This document shows, in pieces, positions 27,119 through 36,538 of a DNA stretch of 64,000 bases. How positions within the stretch are numbered: position 1 is the stretch's first letter; the number at the start of each line of letters is the position of its first letter. Source of the DNA: Roseburia sp. 831b (GTDB lineage: Bacteria > Bacillota > Clostridia > Lachnospirales > Lachnospiraceae); assembly GCF_001940165.2 (NCBI RefSeq), contig NZ_CP135162.1, positions 1-64,000 on the forward strand, read 5' to 3'. The notes under the pieces were generated by a model. The model ran no database searches, was not told where the DNA came from, and saw only the letters and a list, made by a program, of their open reading frames with translations. The position numbers and the translations under genes are program-made.

Positions 27119-27867
27119 TTTTACTGGGACATATTATTGGGGATTTTTATGTTCAGACGGATAAGATGGCTGAAAAAAAGAAGAACTTGATAAAATATAT
27201 GCTAATACATTGTTTGATTTATTCAATTGTGATAGGAATATGCTTTTATATACTGTGTAGAAAAATTGTGGGGACTTTGATAATATCAAGTTTTGTTTTT
27301 CTAAGTCACCTTATGATAGATTTATTTAAGGGCAGATGTGATAAGAAAGTTGCTAAATATGAGTATATATTTTTTCTTGCTGATCAGACAATACATATTA
27401 TAGTAGTACTTTTGAGTGTTTATATTATAAAGCAACAATTTGGTTCTCAGATGGAAAAGGAATGGGTGATAAATGGGATAACAATAAACGTGAAAAATTG
27501 TATTGTAGTTATTGTAGCTGCTTTAGTGTGTTGGAAGCCTGCAGCAATTTTTGTTTCGTTAGTATTCAAAATGATACCTGAGACAATAGAACAGGCGGAT
27601 GAAATAGCGGACGTAAAAGGAAATATAGAAAATGAAGGAGCAAAAATAGGTTCCTGGATTGGAATATTGGAAAGAGAAATAATTTTAATACTTGGATTAA
27701 TGGGACAATTTGGTGCAATAGGATTTGTGTTAACGGCAAAGAGTTTAGCAAGATTCAAGCAATTAGAAAACAAATCGTTTGCTGAAAAGTATCTGGTTGG
27801 AACACTATTGAGTGCATTAATTGCAATAGGAAATATCGTTATATGTAAATTTTATGGTCTTGCCTAG
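27109..27867 (+). CDS. DUF3307 multi-pass membrane protein
   Basis: 252-aa integral membrane protein with about six hydrophobic segments. The N-terminal motif GHIIGDFYVQTDKMAEKK and the later LSHLMIDLFK (His-x3-Asp) define DUF3307; charged His/Asp residues inside membrane segments suggest ion or metal contacts. The start lies within the end of the SatD-like gene, implying translational coupling. Function unknown. As a partner of a cyclase-like protein it could be a membrane effector, but that is inference. Confidence 0.78.
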   Translation: MELILLGHIIGDFYVQTDKMAEKKKNLIKYMLIHCLIYSIVIGICFYILCRKIVGTLIISSFVFLSHLMIDLFKGRCDKKVAKYEYIFFLADQTIHIIVVLLSVYIIKQQFGSQMEKEWVINGITINVKNCIVVIVAALVCWKPAAIFVSLVFKMIPETIEQADEIADVKGNIENEGAKIGSWIGILEREIILILGLMGQFGAIGFVLTAKSLARFKQLENKSFAEKYLVGTLLSALIAIGNIVICKFYGLA

Positions 27868-27903
27868 ATAATTTTTAGAGTTCCTTTTCCTTACAGTATG
27901 TGA

Positions 27904-27924
27904 TATAATACAAACAAATGTTCG
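27904..27924 (+). promoter_or_regulatory. rarA promoter with near-LexA box
   Basis: TATAAT (27904-27909) is followed at once by CAAACAAATGTTCG (27911-27924), one base away from CGAACnnnnGTTCG. The placement over the transcription start would suit repression. An imperfect 18-bp direct repeat (TTCGCAAAATATAAGATA, 27921, and a copy about 53 bp later) overlaps it. Confidence 0.4.
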
Positions 27925-28011
27925 CAAAATATAAGATATGATGTGAAAACTTTTTACAGATGAGATTGATATTTTCGCCAAAACATAAGATACTTGGAAA
28001 TGGAGAGTAAC

Positions 28012-29349
28012 ATGGAGCAGATTTCGTTGTTTGATACAAGTTCACAGGAAGAATTTGATATGAGCGCACCGCTTGCAAGCAGACTGCGTCCACAGTCGAT
28101 TGAGGAATATGTGGGACAGGAACATTTGCTTGGACCGGGAAAGCTGCTTCGTCAGATTCTAGAAAAAGACCAGATATCATCGATGATTTTCTGGGGGCCG
28201 CCCGGAGTGGGAAAGACGACACTTGCACGCATCATCGCAAAGCATACGAAGTCGAAGTTCACCAATTTCAGTGCGGTGAACAACGGAATCAAAGAGATTA
28301 AAGACATCATGAAGCAGGCTGAACAGGACCGTTTCTGTGGAATCCAAACGATTGTGTTTGTGGACGAGATTCATCGCTTCAATAAGGCACAGCAGGATGC
28401 ATTTCTTCCTTATGTGGAAAAAGGGAGCATTGTGCTAATCGGGGCGACAACGGAGAACCCGTCTTTTGAGGTAAATGCAGCGCTTTTGTCCCGGTGTAAG
28501 GTGTTTGTGTTAAAAGTATTGACAAAAGAGAACATCGAGCAGATTTTAAGGAATGCGCTAAAGAACCCCAAAGGGCTTGGAAATCTAAAGGTGCAGATGG
28601 AGGAGGAATCCATTGCATTTATAGCGGCATTTTGTGATGGGGACGCCAGAACAGCCTTGAATACGCTGGAAATGTCTGTTTTAAATGGAAACGTGCAGCC
28701 GGACGGAACGATTGTTGTGGATAAGGATGTGGTGGAGCAGTGCATCGGGAAGAAGGCGCTTCTTTATGATAAGGATGGAGAAGAGCATTATAACCTGATT
28801 TCTGCGCTGCACAAGTCGATGCGAAACAGTGACCCGGATGCGGCCATCTATTGGCTTGCCAGAATGTTAGAGGCGGGAGAAGACCCGCTTTACATTGCAA
28901 GGAGACTGATTCGGTTTGCAAGCGAGGACGTTGGAATTGCAGACAGCAATGCACTTCCACTTACAGTTGCCTGTTATCAGGCATGCCATTTTATTGGAAT
29001 GCCGGAGTGCAATGTCAATTTAACGCAAGCGGTTGTCTATCTTTCCATGGCGCCGAAATCAAATGCGCTCTATCTGGCTTACGGAAAAGCAAGAGAGGAT
29101 GCACAGAAAATGCTCTCCGAGCCGGTGCCGCTTCAGATTCGAAATGCCGTGACGGATTTGATGTCGGATTTGCATTATGGAGAAGGCTATGTGTATGCGC
29201 ATGATACCAAAGAGAAGGTGACGGCAATGCAGTGCCTGCCAGATTCGATTGCAAATCACACATACTATCACCCAACCAATCAGGGAAAAGAAGCAGCGGT
29301 GAAGGAACGCTTAGAGGAAATCAGAGAATTTCGTAAGAAACATTCCTAG
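28012..29349 (+). CDS. rarA: Replication-associated recombination protein A (RarA/MgsA)
   Basis: 445-aa AAA+ ATPase that acts at stalled replication forks. It begins MEQISLFD, a start typical of the family, has PLASRLRPQSIEEYVGQEH, Walker A GPPGVGKTT (62-70), Walker B VFVDEIHRF (about 114-122), sensor 1 GATTENPSF and the C-terminal tetramerisation part ending in YYHPTNQGKE. ATG 28012 with GGAGAG 5 bp upstream is preferred over ATG 28000 and TTG 27994. A near-LexA box sits in the promoter. Confidence 0.93.
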   Translation: MEQISLFDTSSQEEFDMSAPLASRLRPQSIEEYVGQEHLLGPGKLLRQILEKDQISSMIFWGPPGVGKTTLARIIAKHTKSKFTNFSAVNNGIKEIKDIMKQAEQDRFCGIQTIVFVDEIHRFNKAQQDAFLPYVEKGSIVLIGATTENPSFEVNAALLSRCKVFVLKVLTKENIEQILRNALKNPKGLGNLKVQMEEESIAFIAAFCDGDARTALNTLEMSVLNGNVQPDGTIVVDKDVVEQCIGKKALLYDKDGEEHYNLISALHKSMRNSDPDAAIYWLARMLEAGEDPLYIARRLIRFASEDVGIADSNALPLTVACYQACHFIGMPECNVNLTQAVVYLSMAPKSNALYLAYGKAREDAQKMLSEPVPLQIRNAVTDLMSDLHYGEGYVYAHDTKEKVTAMQCLPDSIANHTYYHPTNQGKEAAVKERLEEIREFRKKHS

Positions 29350-29383
29350 AGAATAAAAATAAGAAAAATGGGGTAAACGAACG

Positions 29384-29812
29384 ATGAATATTTTATTTTT
29401 TTTAACACCAAAAGAAGAGGTGGCGTATGTGGAGGAAGATGATTCCCTGCGCCAGGTTGTGGAGCGCCTGGAATATCACGGATATTCTGCAATTCCGCTT
29501 TTAAGCAAAGACGGAAAGTATATTGGAACCATCACAGAGGGTGATATTTTGTGGGAAATGAAGGATAAGGATTACCCGGATGTGCATCGCATGGAGAAAA
29601 TCAGAATTATGGAGGTACCACGTAGAAGAGATAACGAGGCTGTCAATGTACAGGAATCCATGGAAAATCTTTACGATAAGATTACGAATCAGAACTTTGT
29701 TCCGGTGGTGGATGACGACCAGACGTTTATCGGAATTGTAACCAGAAAAGATATCATTGTTTATCTGGCGAAGAAGGTAAAAGAACAGGAAGAGAAAGAG
29801 AAAACAAAATAA
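29384..29812 (+). CDS. CBS-domain protein
   Basis: 142-aa protein made of two CBS domains (about 8-65 and 72-128; GYSAIPLLSKDGKYIGTITEGDIL and FVPVVDDDQTFIGIVTRKDI) with a charged Lys/Glu tail. Such stand-alone pairs bind adenine nucleotides and sense energy or c-di-AMP. It follows rarA by 34 bp and may share its transcript. Function otherwise unknown. Confidence 0.85.
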   Translation: MNILFFLTPKEEVAYVEEDDSLRQVVERLEYHGYSAIPLLSKDGKYIGTITEGDILWEMKDKDYPDVHRMEKIRIMEVPRRRDNEAVNVQESMENLYDKITNQNFVPVVDDDQTFIGIVTRKDIIVYLAKKVKEQEEKEKTK

Positions 29813-29982
29813 ATTTTTCCATGGATTGAAATGGAATTATGCTAAAAAATAGCGTGATATTTTTATTGAAAAAACAGTCTTGATAGCTTATGATGTATGG
29901 GAGAAAGTCGGTTAACAAAACTACAAGTGTAATTAGCTTAAAGAGAAAAGGCTGTATATCATGCAGCAGATAGGAGTACATT

Positions 29983-30537
29983 ATGAAAAACAAATTTGGT
30001 ATCAAAGAAGTTGTCGCAACTGGTATTGGTACAGCACTGTTCATTGTGTTGACAAACGTACAGATTCCGCTTGGATTTATTCCAAACACATCCTTACAGC
30101 CAAGAGCTGCATTATTAGCATTTTTTGCAGCAGTATTTGGTCCGGTAGTAGGTGGAATCATGGGACTTGCAGGTCATGCAATCGGTGATGCATTGTTCTA
30201 CGGCAGCGTATGGTGGAGCTGGGTATTCCCAGATGCAGTATTTGGAATTGCAATGGGTCTTTTTGCAAAACGGTTTGCTGTAAAAGAAGGCGGATTTACC
30301 ACAAAACAGATGGTAAAATTCAATATCGTTCAGGTTGTTGGAAACCTTGTAGCATGGGTAGTCGTAGCACCTGTATTAGATATTTTGATTTATGCAGAAC
30401 CAGCCAACAAAGTATTCGTTCAGGGTGCAGCAGCATTTGTTGCAAACATCATTGCAGTTGGTGTATTAGGAACTATTTTAACAGCAGCATATTCTAAGAT
30501 TGGAGCAAAATCATCCAGTCTTACAAAGGAAGATTAA
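29983..30537 (+). CDS. ECF transporter S component, UPF0397-like
   Basis: 184-aa membrane protein with five or six hydrophobic segments, the substrate-binding part of an ECF vitamin or nutrient transporter. The order VATGIGTALFIVLT, PNTSLQPRAALLAFFAAVFGP and HAIGDALFYGSVWWSW fits UPF0397. AGGAG precedes the ATG. Fused ATPases and EcfT follow directly, so this is a group I ECF system with its own module. No known riboswitch is visible in the 170-bp leader, so the substrate is unknown. Confidence 0.85.
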   Translation: MKNKFGIKEVVATGIGTALFIVLTNVQIPLGFIPNTSLQPRAALLAFFAAVFGPVVGGIMGLAGHAIGDALFYGSVWWSWVFPDAVFGIAMGLFAKRFAVKEGGFTTKQMVKFNIVQVVGNLVAWVVVAPVLDILIYAEPANKVFVQGAAAFVANIIAVGVLGTILTAAYSKIGAKSSSLTKED

Positions 30538-30543
30538 GATTTT

Positions 30544-32253
30544 ATGGAACCAATTATCGAATTTAAAGATTATTCCTTTAAATATCGATCACAGGTAGAA
30601 CCAACTCTCCAGGATATCAATCTGTCGATTTATCCGGGAGAGAAGGTTTTGATTGTGGGACCATCCGGCTCGGGAAAGTCAACACTTGCCCACTGCATCA
30701 ACGGGCTGGTTCCATTTTCATTTACTGGTGAGAGTAAGGGAAGTTTAAAAATTAAGGGGCAGGACCCGGCAAAACTTGGAATTTTCGGAATGTCGAAGTT
30801 AGTGGGAACTGTTTTGCAGGATACGGACGGTCAGTTTATTGGCCTTACGGTAGCGGAGGATATTGCATTTTCCATGGAAAATGACTGTATCGAACAGGAA
30901 GAAATGTTTGACCATGTGAATCGCGTGGCCAAGACGGTTGACATCACAGATTTTTTAGACCATGCACCGAATGCATTGTCAGGCGGACAGAAACAGCGTG
31001 TTTCGATGGCGGGCGTTATTGTCGATGACGTGGATATTCTGCTTTTTGATGAGCCGCTTGCCAATTTAGATCCGGCGACAGGAAAACGTGCCATTGATTT
31101 GATTGACCGGATTCACAAAGAGAAAAACACAACGATTGTCATCATTGAACACCGTTTGGAGGATGTTTTATACCGTGATGTAGATCGTATTATTGTAGTA
31201 GGGGACGGAAGAATCGTCTCAGATTTAAAACCAGATGAACTTCTGGCAGGTCAGATTTTAAAAGAGCAGGGAATTCGTGAGCCACTATACATCACGGCAC
31301 TAAAATATGCCGGCTGTACCATAAAGGGAGCGGATTTACCACAACATATTGAATCGATGAATCTTTTGCCATATAAGGAGCGTGTGCAGAACTGGTATGG
31401 TAAGGTTCAACTAACCAAGAAAACATCAGACAGGGAGCCGGCGCTTGAAGTTCGTAATTTGAGCTTTTCTTATGTGCCAGGGCAGCCTGTTCTTTCGCAT
31501 ATAGATTTTTCCATTGCAAAAGGAGAAATGGTAGCACTCGTTGGAAAAAATGGTGCTGGAAAATCAACCCTTGCAAGCTTAATTTGTGGTTTTATGCAGC
31601 CGGACGAGGGCGGAATCTATTTAAATGGAGAGGACCTTTCGGGATACTCGATTAAGGAGCGCGGAGAGAAAATTGGTCTTGTCATGCAAAGCCCGAATCA
31701 GATGATTTCCAAGCCGATGATTTTTGATGAGGTAGCGCTTGGACTTCGTGTAAGAGGAGTGCCGGAGGAAGAGGTAAAAGAACGGGTATTTGAGACGTTA
31801 AAGATTTGTGGACTGTATCCATTCCGAAACTGGCCGGTATCGGCACTTAGTTTTGGACAAAAGAAACGTGTCACAATCGCATCCATCCTTGTGATGAATC
31901 CTGAGATTTTAATTTTAGACGAGCCGACAGCAGGACAGGATTATCATCATTATACAGAAATCATGGAATTTTTAAGAAAAATTCATAGGGAACTTGGAAT
32001 CACAATTGTAATGATTACACATGATATGCACCTGATGCTGGAATATACAGATCGTGCAATTGTAATTGCCGATGGTCAAATGTTAGCGGACGATACGCCG
32101 GCAAATATTCTGACCAATGAAGAGATTTCGGACAGAGCATATTTGAAAAAAACATCGCTCTACGATCTGGCGGTGCGTTGCGATATCGACGAGCCGTCTG
32201 CCTTTGTAGAATGTTTTATACAGTACGAAAGAGAGGTAGGGCGCGATGTCTAG
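30544..32253 (+). CDS. ECF transporter ATPase, two fused ABC domains
   Basis: 569-aa protein containing both ATPases of an ECF transporter. Domain 1: Walker A GPSGSGKST (about 39), signature LSGGQKQR (about 145), Walker B LLFDEPLANLD. Domain 2: GKNGAGKST (about 332), LSFGQKKR (about 435), LILDEPTAG. A linker of about 60 residues joins them, as in YkoD-like proteins. It starts 6 bp after the S component and overlaps ecfT by 8 bp. Confidence 0.92.
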   Translation: MEPIIEFKDYSFKYRSQVEPTLQDINLSIYPGEKVLIVGPSGSGKSTLAHCINGLVPFSFTGESKGSLKIKGQDPAKLGIFGMSKLVGTVLQDTDGQFIGLTVAEDIAFSMENDCIEQEEMFDHVNRVAKTVDITDFLDHAPNALSGGQKQRVSMAGVIVDDVDILLFDEPLANLDPATGKRAIDLIDRIHKEKNTTIVIIEHRLEDVLYRDVDRIIVVGDGRIVSDLKPDELLAGQILKEQGIREPLYITALKYAGCTIKGADLPQHIESMNLLPYKERVQNWYGKVQLTKKTSDREPALEVRNLSFSYVPGQPVLSHIDFSIAKGEMVALVGKNGAGKSTLASLICGFMQPDEGGIYLNGEDLSGYSIKERGEKIGLVMQSPNQMISKPMIFDEVALGLRVRGVPEEEVKERVFETLKICGLYPFRNWPVSALSFGQKKRVTIASILVMNPEILILDEPTAGQDYHHYTEIMEFLRKIHRELGITIVMITHDMHLMLEYTDRAIVIADGQMLADDTPANILTNEEISDRAYLKKTSLYDLAVRCDIDEPSAFVECFIQYEREVGRDV

Positions 32254-33073
32254 ACTTTTAACTTATGACCCGAAAGATACCTGGATTCACCGGTTGAGTG
32301 GGCTGACCAAACTGATTTTCTTTCTTGCGTGGTCCATTGTCAGCATGATAACGTATGATACAAGAATTCTTTTGTTTATGTTAATCAGCAGTCTGATTAT
32401 TTTTCGGATTTCAAAAATTGAGTGGAAACAGATTTCAACCGTATTTAAGTTCATTCTGTTTTTCCTATGCCTGAATTTACTGGCAGTGTTTCTTTTTTCC
32501 CCGTATGAAGGAGTAAAAATTTATGGAACACAGACAGATTTGCTGCATCTTGCAGGTCATTACACGATTACCAAAGAGCAGCTTTTCTATGAGTTAAACA
32601 TTATGATTAAATATTTCACGGTAATTCCGGCGGTCTTAATGTTTATTTTGACTACCAATCCGAGCGAGTTTGCGGCATCTATGAACAAGATTGGTGTCAG
32701 CTATAAAATCAGTTATTCCATTGCGATTGCATTGCGCTATATCCCGGATGTCCAGGCTGATTTCACGAAGATTAAGCATGCGCAGGAAGCGCGTGGAATT
32801 GAGATGAGTTCCAAAGCAGGTCTTATAGACCGTATCAAAAATGTATCGTCCATTCTGTTCCCACTGATTTTCACCAGTATGGATAGAATTGATGTGGTAA
32901 GTAATGCAATGGAACTGCGTGGTTTTGGAAAAAATAAAAAAAGAACCTGGTATTCCGGTAAGAAACTTTCATCGAAAGATATAACTGTAATTGTAGTTGT
33001 ATTCGTATTTGCGGTGGTAAGCCTGGCAATCACATTTGCGGATGGAAGCCGTTTCTACAATCCGTTCCAATAG
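32246..33073 (+). CDS. ecfT: ECF transporter transmembrane protein EcfT
   Basis: 275-aa membrane coupling protein linking S component and ATPases. Four or five membrane segments; the two Ala/Leu-Arg-Gly coupling motifs appear as EARGIE and LRGFG in the cytoplasmic helices. Last gene of the three-gene unit, followed by a perfect terminator. Confidence 0.92.
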   Translation: MSRLLTYDPKDTWIHRLSGLTKLIFFLAWSIVSMITYDTRILLFMLISSLIIFRISKIEWKQISTVFKFILFFLCLNLLAVFLFSPYEGVKIYGTQTDLLHLAGHYTITKEQLFYELNIMIKYFTVIPAVLMFILTTNPSEFAASMNKIGVSYKISYSIAIALRYIPDVQADFTKIKHAQEARGIEMSSKAGLIDRIKNVSSILFPLIFTSMDRIDVVSNAMELRGFGKNKKRTWYSGKKLSSKDITVIVVVFVFAVVSLAITFADGSRFYNPFQ

Positions 33074-33094
33074 AGGAGGGTGGAAGGAAACCAG

Positions 33095-33136
33095 AAAAAA
33101 GCAACGTGCAATATTTATCATTGCACGTTGCTTTTT
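33095..33136. terminator. Bidirectional terminator after ecfT
   Basis: GCAACGTGCAAT (33101-33112) pairs perfectly with ATTGCACGTTGC (33120-33131), A-run before and T-run after; it overlaps the stop codon of the convergent minus-strand gene. Confidence 0.9.
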
Positions 33137-34208
33137 ATATCTGGTTCCCATGGCTATTGTATAAGATTCCGGTAACGGTATCGTACCATTGGATGTTTAC
33201 GTTCTCATCGGTTTCTACGATGCGAATGTCAATGGTATGTCCCTGGTCGAAGTAGAGGGAGGATACGTTATCCGGTGCCATGTAGCAAGTACCGTTGTAG
33301 TTGCATTTCAGGCGCCAGGTGGTGACATCGTATGTGGAAACGCTATGAGGAGTCTTTTCGTTTTCAGAGGAAGCATCTGGTGCATCAGAGGAGCTATCTG
33401 GTTTTGGGGCAGCGTTCTGACCAGAATCCGTTTCTGAATGGGAGTCTGCTGCGGATGCAACTTCAAGTTCCTGCAGCCTTGCATCATAGCCAGCAATCAA
33501 TCCATGAATCTGTTCTTCATAGGAAGCAAGCTCGTCATCGTTGCAGATGTTATCATCCTTGATATTGTCTAAACAATCTGAAAGTGCTTCTTTTGCTTTG
33601 GATAAAAGATTTGCATCCTCTGTGGAAGCGGCATCTATCGTATTGTTTTTGATTTTCTTATCATAGGAGGCAAGTGTGTCCTCCTTATCTAAAACAGCAA
33701 GCTGATCGGTGTAGGTAGTGATGAGCTTGTTTAATTTTTCTTTATATTCATTGAATTCGTCGTTGGTTAAGACGGTATCTTTTTCAATATGTATCACAGC
33801 AAGCTCATCGGAAAAAGCCTTGATGGATTTGGTGACAGCATCCTTGTCTGAGGACAGCTCCTTTTTGGACAAGGTATTAGACTGGATACAGCTATCGTAA
33901 TCATCCGTAAAGAAATGTTTCATTTTCTTTAACGTTTTCTGATAGGTTGTCGTAACATCGTCCAAAGCAGAATCAGAGTCTTTATAATCCTTGGCTTCCG
34001 CTTTTAAACTTTCATAAAGATTTAATTTTTCAAGGCGGTCATCTTCTTTTTTGAAGGAACGGTACTGCTCCTGGATGGAAGTGTCCATGCTGCTGATTTC
34101 CTGTTGCTCCTGATAGGTGTGATAAACCCAGAAACCAATTGAGCTGGTAGCGCCGGCAATCACAAGAATGGAAAGGACGCCAATCAAGATTTTGGTTCTT
34201 TTTTTCAT
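33135..34208 (-). CDS. Membrane-anchored extracellular protein of unknown function
   Basis: 357-aa protein not recognised as a family. A basic start MKKRTK and one hydrophobic segment (about 7-30) anchor it. Residues 35-275 are highly charged and helical, with DDxLASYxxxI repeats that look like a coiled-coil stalk; a Ser/Asp/Pro linker (about 280-310) leads to a small C-terminal domain with two cysteines (LKCNYNGTCYMAP) and beta pattern. ATG 34208 is chosen since it begins a normal anchor; the frame runs open to 34289 through the palindromic element upstream. Possibly a surface sensor or stalk. Confidence 0.6.
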   Translation of the reverse strand: MKKRTKILIGVLSILVIAGATSSIGFWVYHTYQEQQEISSMDTSIQEQYRSFKKEDDRLEKLNLYESLKAEAKDYKDSDSALDDVTTTYQKTLKKMKHFFTDDYDSCIQSNTLSKKELSSDKDAVTKSIKAFSDELAVIHIEKDTVLTNDEFNEYKEKLNKLITTYTDQLAVLDKEDTLASYDKKIKNNTIDAASTEDANLLSKAKEALSDCLDNIKDDNICNDDELASYEEQIHGLIAGYDARLQELEVASAADSHSETDSGQNAAPKPDSSSDAPDASSENEKTPHSVSTYDVTTWRLKCNYNGTCYMAPDNVSSLYFDQGHTIDIRIVETDENVNIQWYDTVTGILYNSHGNQI

Positions 34209-34234
34209 GCGAGAGTACTCACTTTCTTTGGTGG

Positions 34235-34400
34235 TTGGATTAGAGCGGTAAAAGATGGTGCATAGTCTTTGGAGGGATAAATTGCACAAATCCAGATGTA
34301 TTTTGTTCTAATGTTCTTCCATAGTCGCAAAATAGCTCTGTCTTTGTGTAATTTATCCACTACCAAGTTATAGAACCATCTTTTACCACCTTAATTACAA
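34235..34400. repeat. 166-bp imperfect palindrome, MITE-like
   Basis: Two arms of about 60 bp: GGTAAAAGATGGT (34247-34259) with ACCATCTTTTACC (34375-34387), GGATAAATTGCACAAA (34275-34290) with TTTGTGTAATTTATCC (34343-34358, one mismatch), and TATTTTG pairs near the centre. TTGGATTA and TAATTACAA extend it outward. A third, partial copy of the inner part (GCACAAGGTCAAGTCTATTTTG) lies at about 34504-34535. No target-site duplication is obvious. Confidence 0.7.
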
Positions 34401-34549
34401 TAGGTTCTTATTAGATAAATTATAATACAAAAAAAATTTTTCTGCAAATTTTGAGAAAGATTTGAGTGTCAAAAGGCAGCTTACAAGTTCCTTGTTGACA
34501 AATCGCACAAGGTCAAGTCTATTTTGTTTTGATGAGTGAACATAAGAAA

Positions 34550-34582
34550 GCCCCCAAAACAGAATGCATCTGTTTCGGGGGC
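34550..34582. terminator. sulP terminator
   Basis: GCCCCCAAAACAGA pairs with TCTGTTTCGGGGGC; it lies 15 bp beyond the minus-strand sulP stop codon. On that strand no strong T-run follows, so efficiency is uncertain. Confidence 0.65.
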
Positions 34583-34596
34583 CTGGTTTTGAAAAT

Positions 34597-36243
34597 TTAT
34601 TTTACAAGATTTTCTGCATAGTCGAGAGCTTCTACAATATTTTTGTGGAAATTTTCTGCACCGACATATTCTACGAAATGGTCTTTTTTCATGACAGACA
34701 TTGGCTGATCATTGACGTGAGAGAAGACCAGGGTAATCTTTTTCTTTTTGGCACGGTCTGCTAATTCACGGAGAGATTTCATTGCACTTGCGTCGATGGC
34801 TGGAACGCTTCTCATTCGGATGACAACTACTTTTGTAGATTTGTCGCTGTTGATGGCTAAAATCTGGTCAGCAGCGGCAAAGAATAATGGTCCGCTGATT
34901 TCGAAAACGCGGATGCTGTGCGGGATTTCACGCATTTTTTCTGCCTCACCAGGGGTGACATCCGGCTCGTCTGTGTATTTCCATGCTTTTACATCTGCAG
35001 TTTCAGCCATACGCTTCATAAATAACATAGCCGCCATCACGACACCAACCTCGATTGCGACGACAAGGTCGAAGAATACGGTCAGAAGAAATGTTGCGAC
35101 AAGAACAATGACATCGCTTTTTGGTGCTGTTTTGCAAAGATGGAAAAAGGAAGTCCAGTCAGCCATGTTAGCAGCTACGACAAGAAGCACAGCGGCTAAG
35201 GTTGTCATTGGAATCAATGCGGCGAGAGGCATTAAGACCAACAAAATAATGGTTAACGTAATACAATGCACAATGCCGGCGATTGGAGTACGGCCACCAT
35301 TTCTTACGTTGGCAGCGGTTCTGGCGATAGCGCCGGTTGCCGGAATTCCACCGAAAAGACCGGAAAAAATGTTACCAAGTCCCTGACCAATCAGTTCGGC
35401 GTTGGATTTATGCTGGTCGCCTATCATACCGTCTGAAACGACAGCGGAAAGCAAAGATTCGATACCTGCCAGAATTGCAATCGTAAAAGCAGGGGAAATC
35501 ATCTGCTGAATCAGGTTCATGGAAAGTGCCGGCACATGGAAGGTTGGAAAAGAAGAATTCAATTCTCCGTAAACGCTGCCGATGGTGTTGACCGGTAATT
35601 TTGCAAAATAAACAATGGCAGTTGTGACAATGATAGCCACCAGAGAACCTGGAATTTTATCGGTAACCTTTGGCCAGACTAACATAATGGCAATTGCGAC
35701 AAGTCCAATCACAAGTGCTGTCCAATTTATGGTACTGATATTTTCGGCATAAGCAATGACTTTGTTTAGAAATTCGGACGGAACAGAATCAATGGAGAGT
35801 CCGAAGAAATCTTTTAATTGTCCGACAAAAAGGGTGACTGCGATACCACAGGTAAAACCGGTTGTAATCGTATATGGAATGTATTTGATGAGAGAACCAA
35901 AATGGCAGATTCCCATCAAAATTAAGATGGCACCGGCTAAAATGGTTGCGACAATCAAACCGTCGGTGCCATAATTTGCAACGATTCCGTAAATAATGAC
36001 AACAAAGGCTGCAGTAGGTCCACCAATCTGGACGCGACTGCCGCCAAAAAAGGAAATAAAAAAGCCTGCGATGATTGCGGTATAAAGTCCCTGTTCCGGC
36101 CCCACACCGGATGCAATCGCAAGGGCAATGGATAAAGGCAATGCAATGATTGCGACAATGATACCGGAAATGATATCTTTGATGAGCTGTTCTTTGGTGT
36201 AACCCTTCATTACATCAAAAAGCTTTGGGCGTAATTCGTTCAT
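34597..36243 (-). CDS. SulP-family anion transporter with STAS domain
   Basis: 548-aa transporter of the SLC26/SulP family (sulfate, bicarbonate or dicarboxylate). Ten or more membrane segments in the first 400 residues, including ALPLSIALAIASGVGPEQGLYTAI and GGPTAAFVVI, then a C-terminal STAS domain (about 440-548, IDASAMKSLRELADRAKKK). ATG 36243 has GGAG 8 bp upstream; the longer frame from 36279 reads through a CCGCCGCC-TTCGG hairpin (about 36256-36275) in the leader. Substrate not determined. Confidence 0.88.
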   Translation of the reverse strand: MNELRPKLFDVMKGYTKEQLIKDIISGIIVAIIALPLSIALAIASGVGPEQGLYTAIIAGFFISFFGGSRVQIGGPTAAFVVIIYGIVANYGTDGLIVATILAGAILILMGICHFGSLIKYIPYTITTGFTCGIAVTLFVGQLKDFFGLSIDSVPSEFLNKVIAYAENISTINWTALVIGLVAIAIMLVWPKVTDKIPGSLVAIIVTTAIVYFAKLPVNTIGSVYGELNSSFPTFHVPALSMNLIQQMISPAFTIAILAGIESLLSAVVSDGMIGDQHKSNAELIGQGLGNIFSGLFGGIPATGAIARTAANVRNGGRTPIAGIVHCITLTIILLVLMPLAALIPMTTLAAVLLVVAANMADWTSFFHLCKTAPKSDVIVLVATFLLTVFFDLVVAIEVGVVMAAMLFMKRMAETADVKAWKYTDEPDVTPGEAEKMREIPHSIRVFEISGPLFFAAADQILAINSDKSTKVVVIRMRSVPAIDASAMKSLRELADRAKKKKITLVFSHVNDQPMSVMKKDHFVEYVGAENFHKNIVEALDYAENLVK

Positions 36244-36394
36244 AATAATCTCCATTCCGCCGCCTTCGGCTGGCGGCACAAATAGTAATGAAAGTGTTCC
36301 AACTCTCTACACTGTGCTGTAAAATAGTTTGCAAGAAGCTACACTACAAAGCACGGGAGGAGGAGTTGTAATAACTTTCTTCGTTTTAGACAGC

Positions 36395-36538
36395 ATAATA
36401 ATCAGTGTAAGTTCTGCCTTTTCAAGCACAAATAAGTGGCATCATGAATCCGTACACTAAGAATTGTTTAAGCACCTTAGTTTAATTGTGTGGCAGTTCA
36501 GTCAATGGCTTCTTATCATTCACGAAAGGAGTCTGACT
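36395..36538 (+). ncRNA. Candidate bridge RNA region of the IS110 element
   Basis: IS110-group elements encode a structured bridge RNA in the non-coding end before the transposase gene. This 144-bp region has the right place and size, and can form hairpins such as CACTAAG with CTTAGTG-like sequence (about 36462-36495) and GCC/GGC pairs. The loops that would pair with donor and target cannot be assigned here. Confidence 0.35.

Noticed and set aside
29813..29982. Riboswitch before the UPF0397 ECF operon
   Set aside because: Some pairing is possible (ACAGTC with GGCTGT) but no known aptamer core was found.
34748..35386. 212-aa plus-strand frame inside sulP
   Set aside because: Antisense to conserved membrane segments of the transporter.
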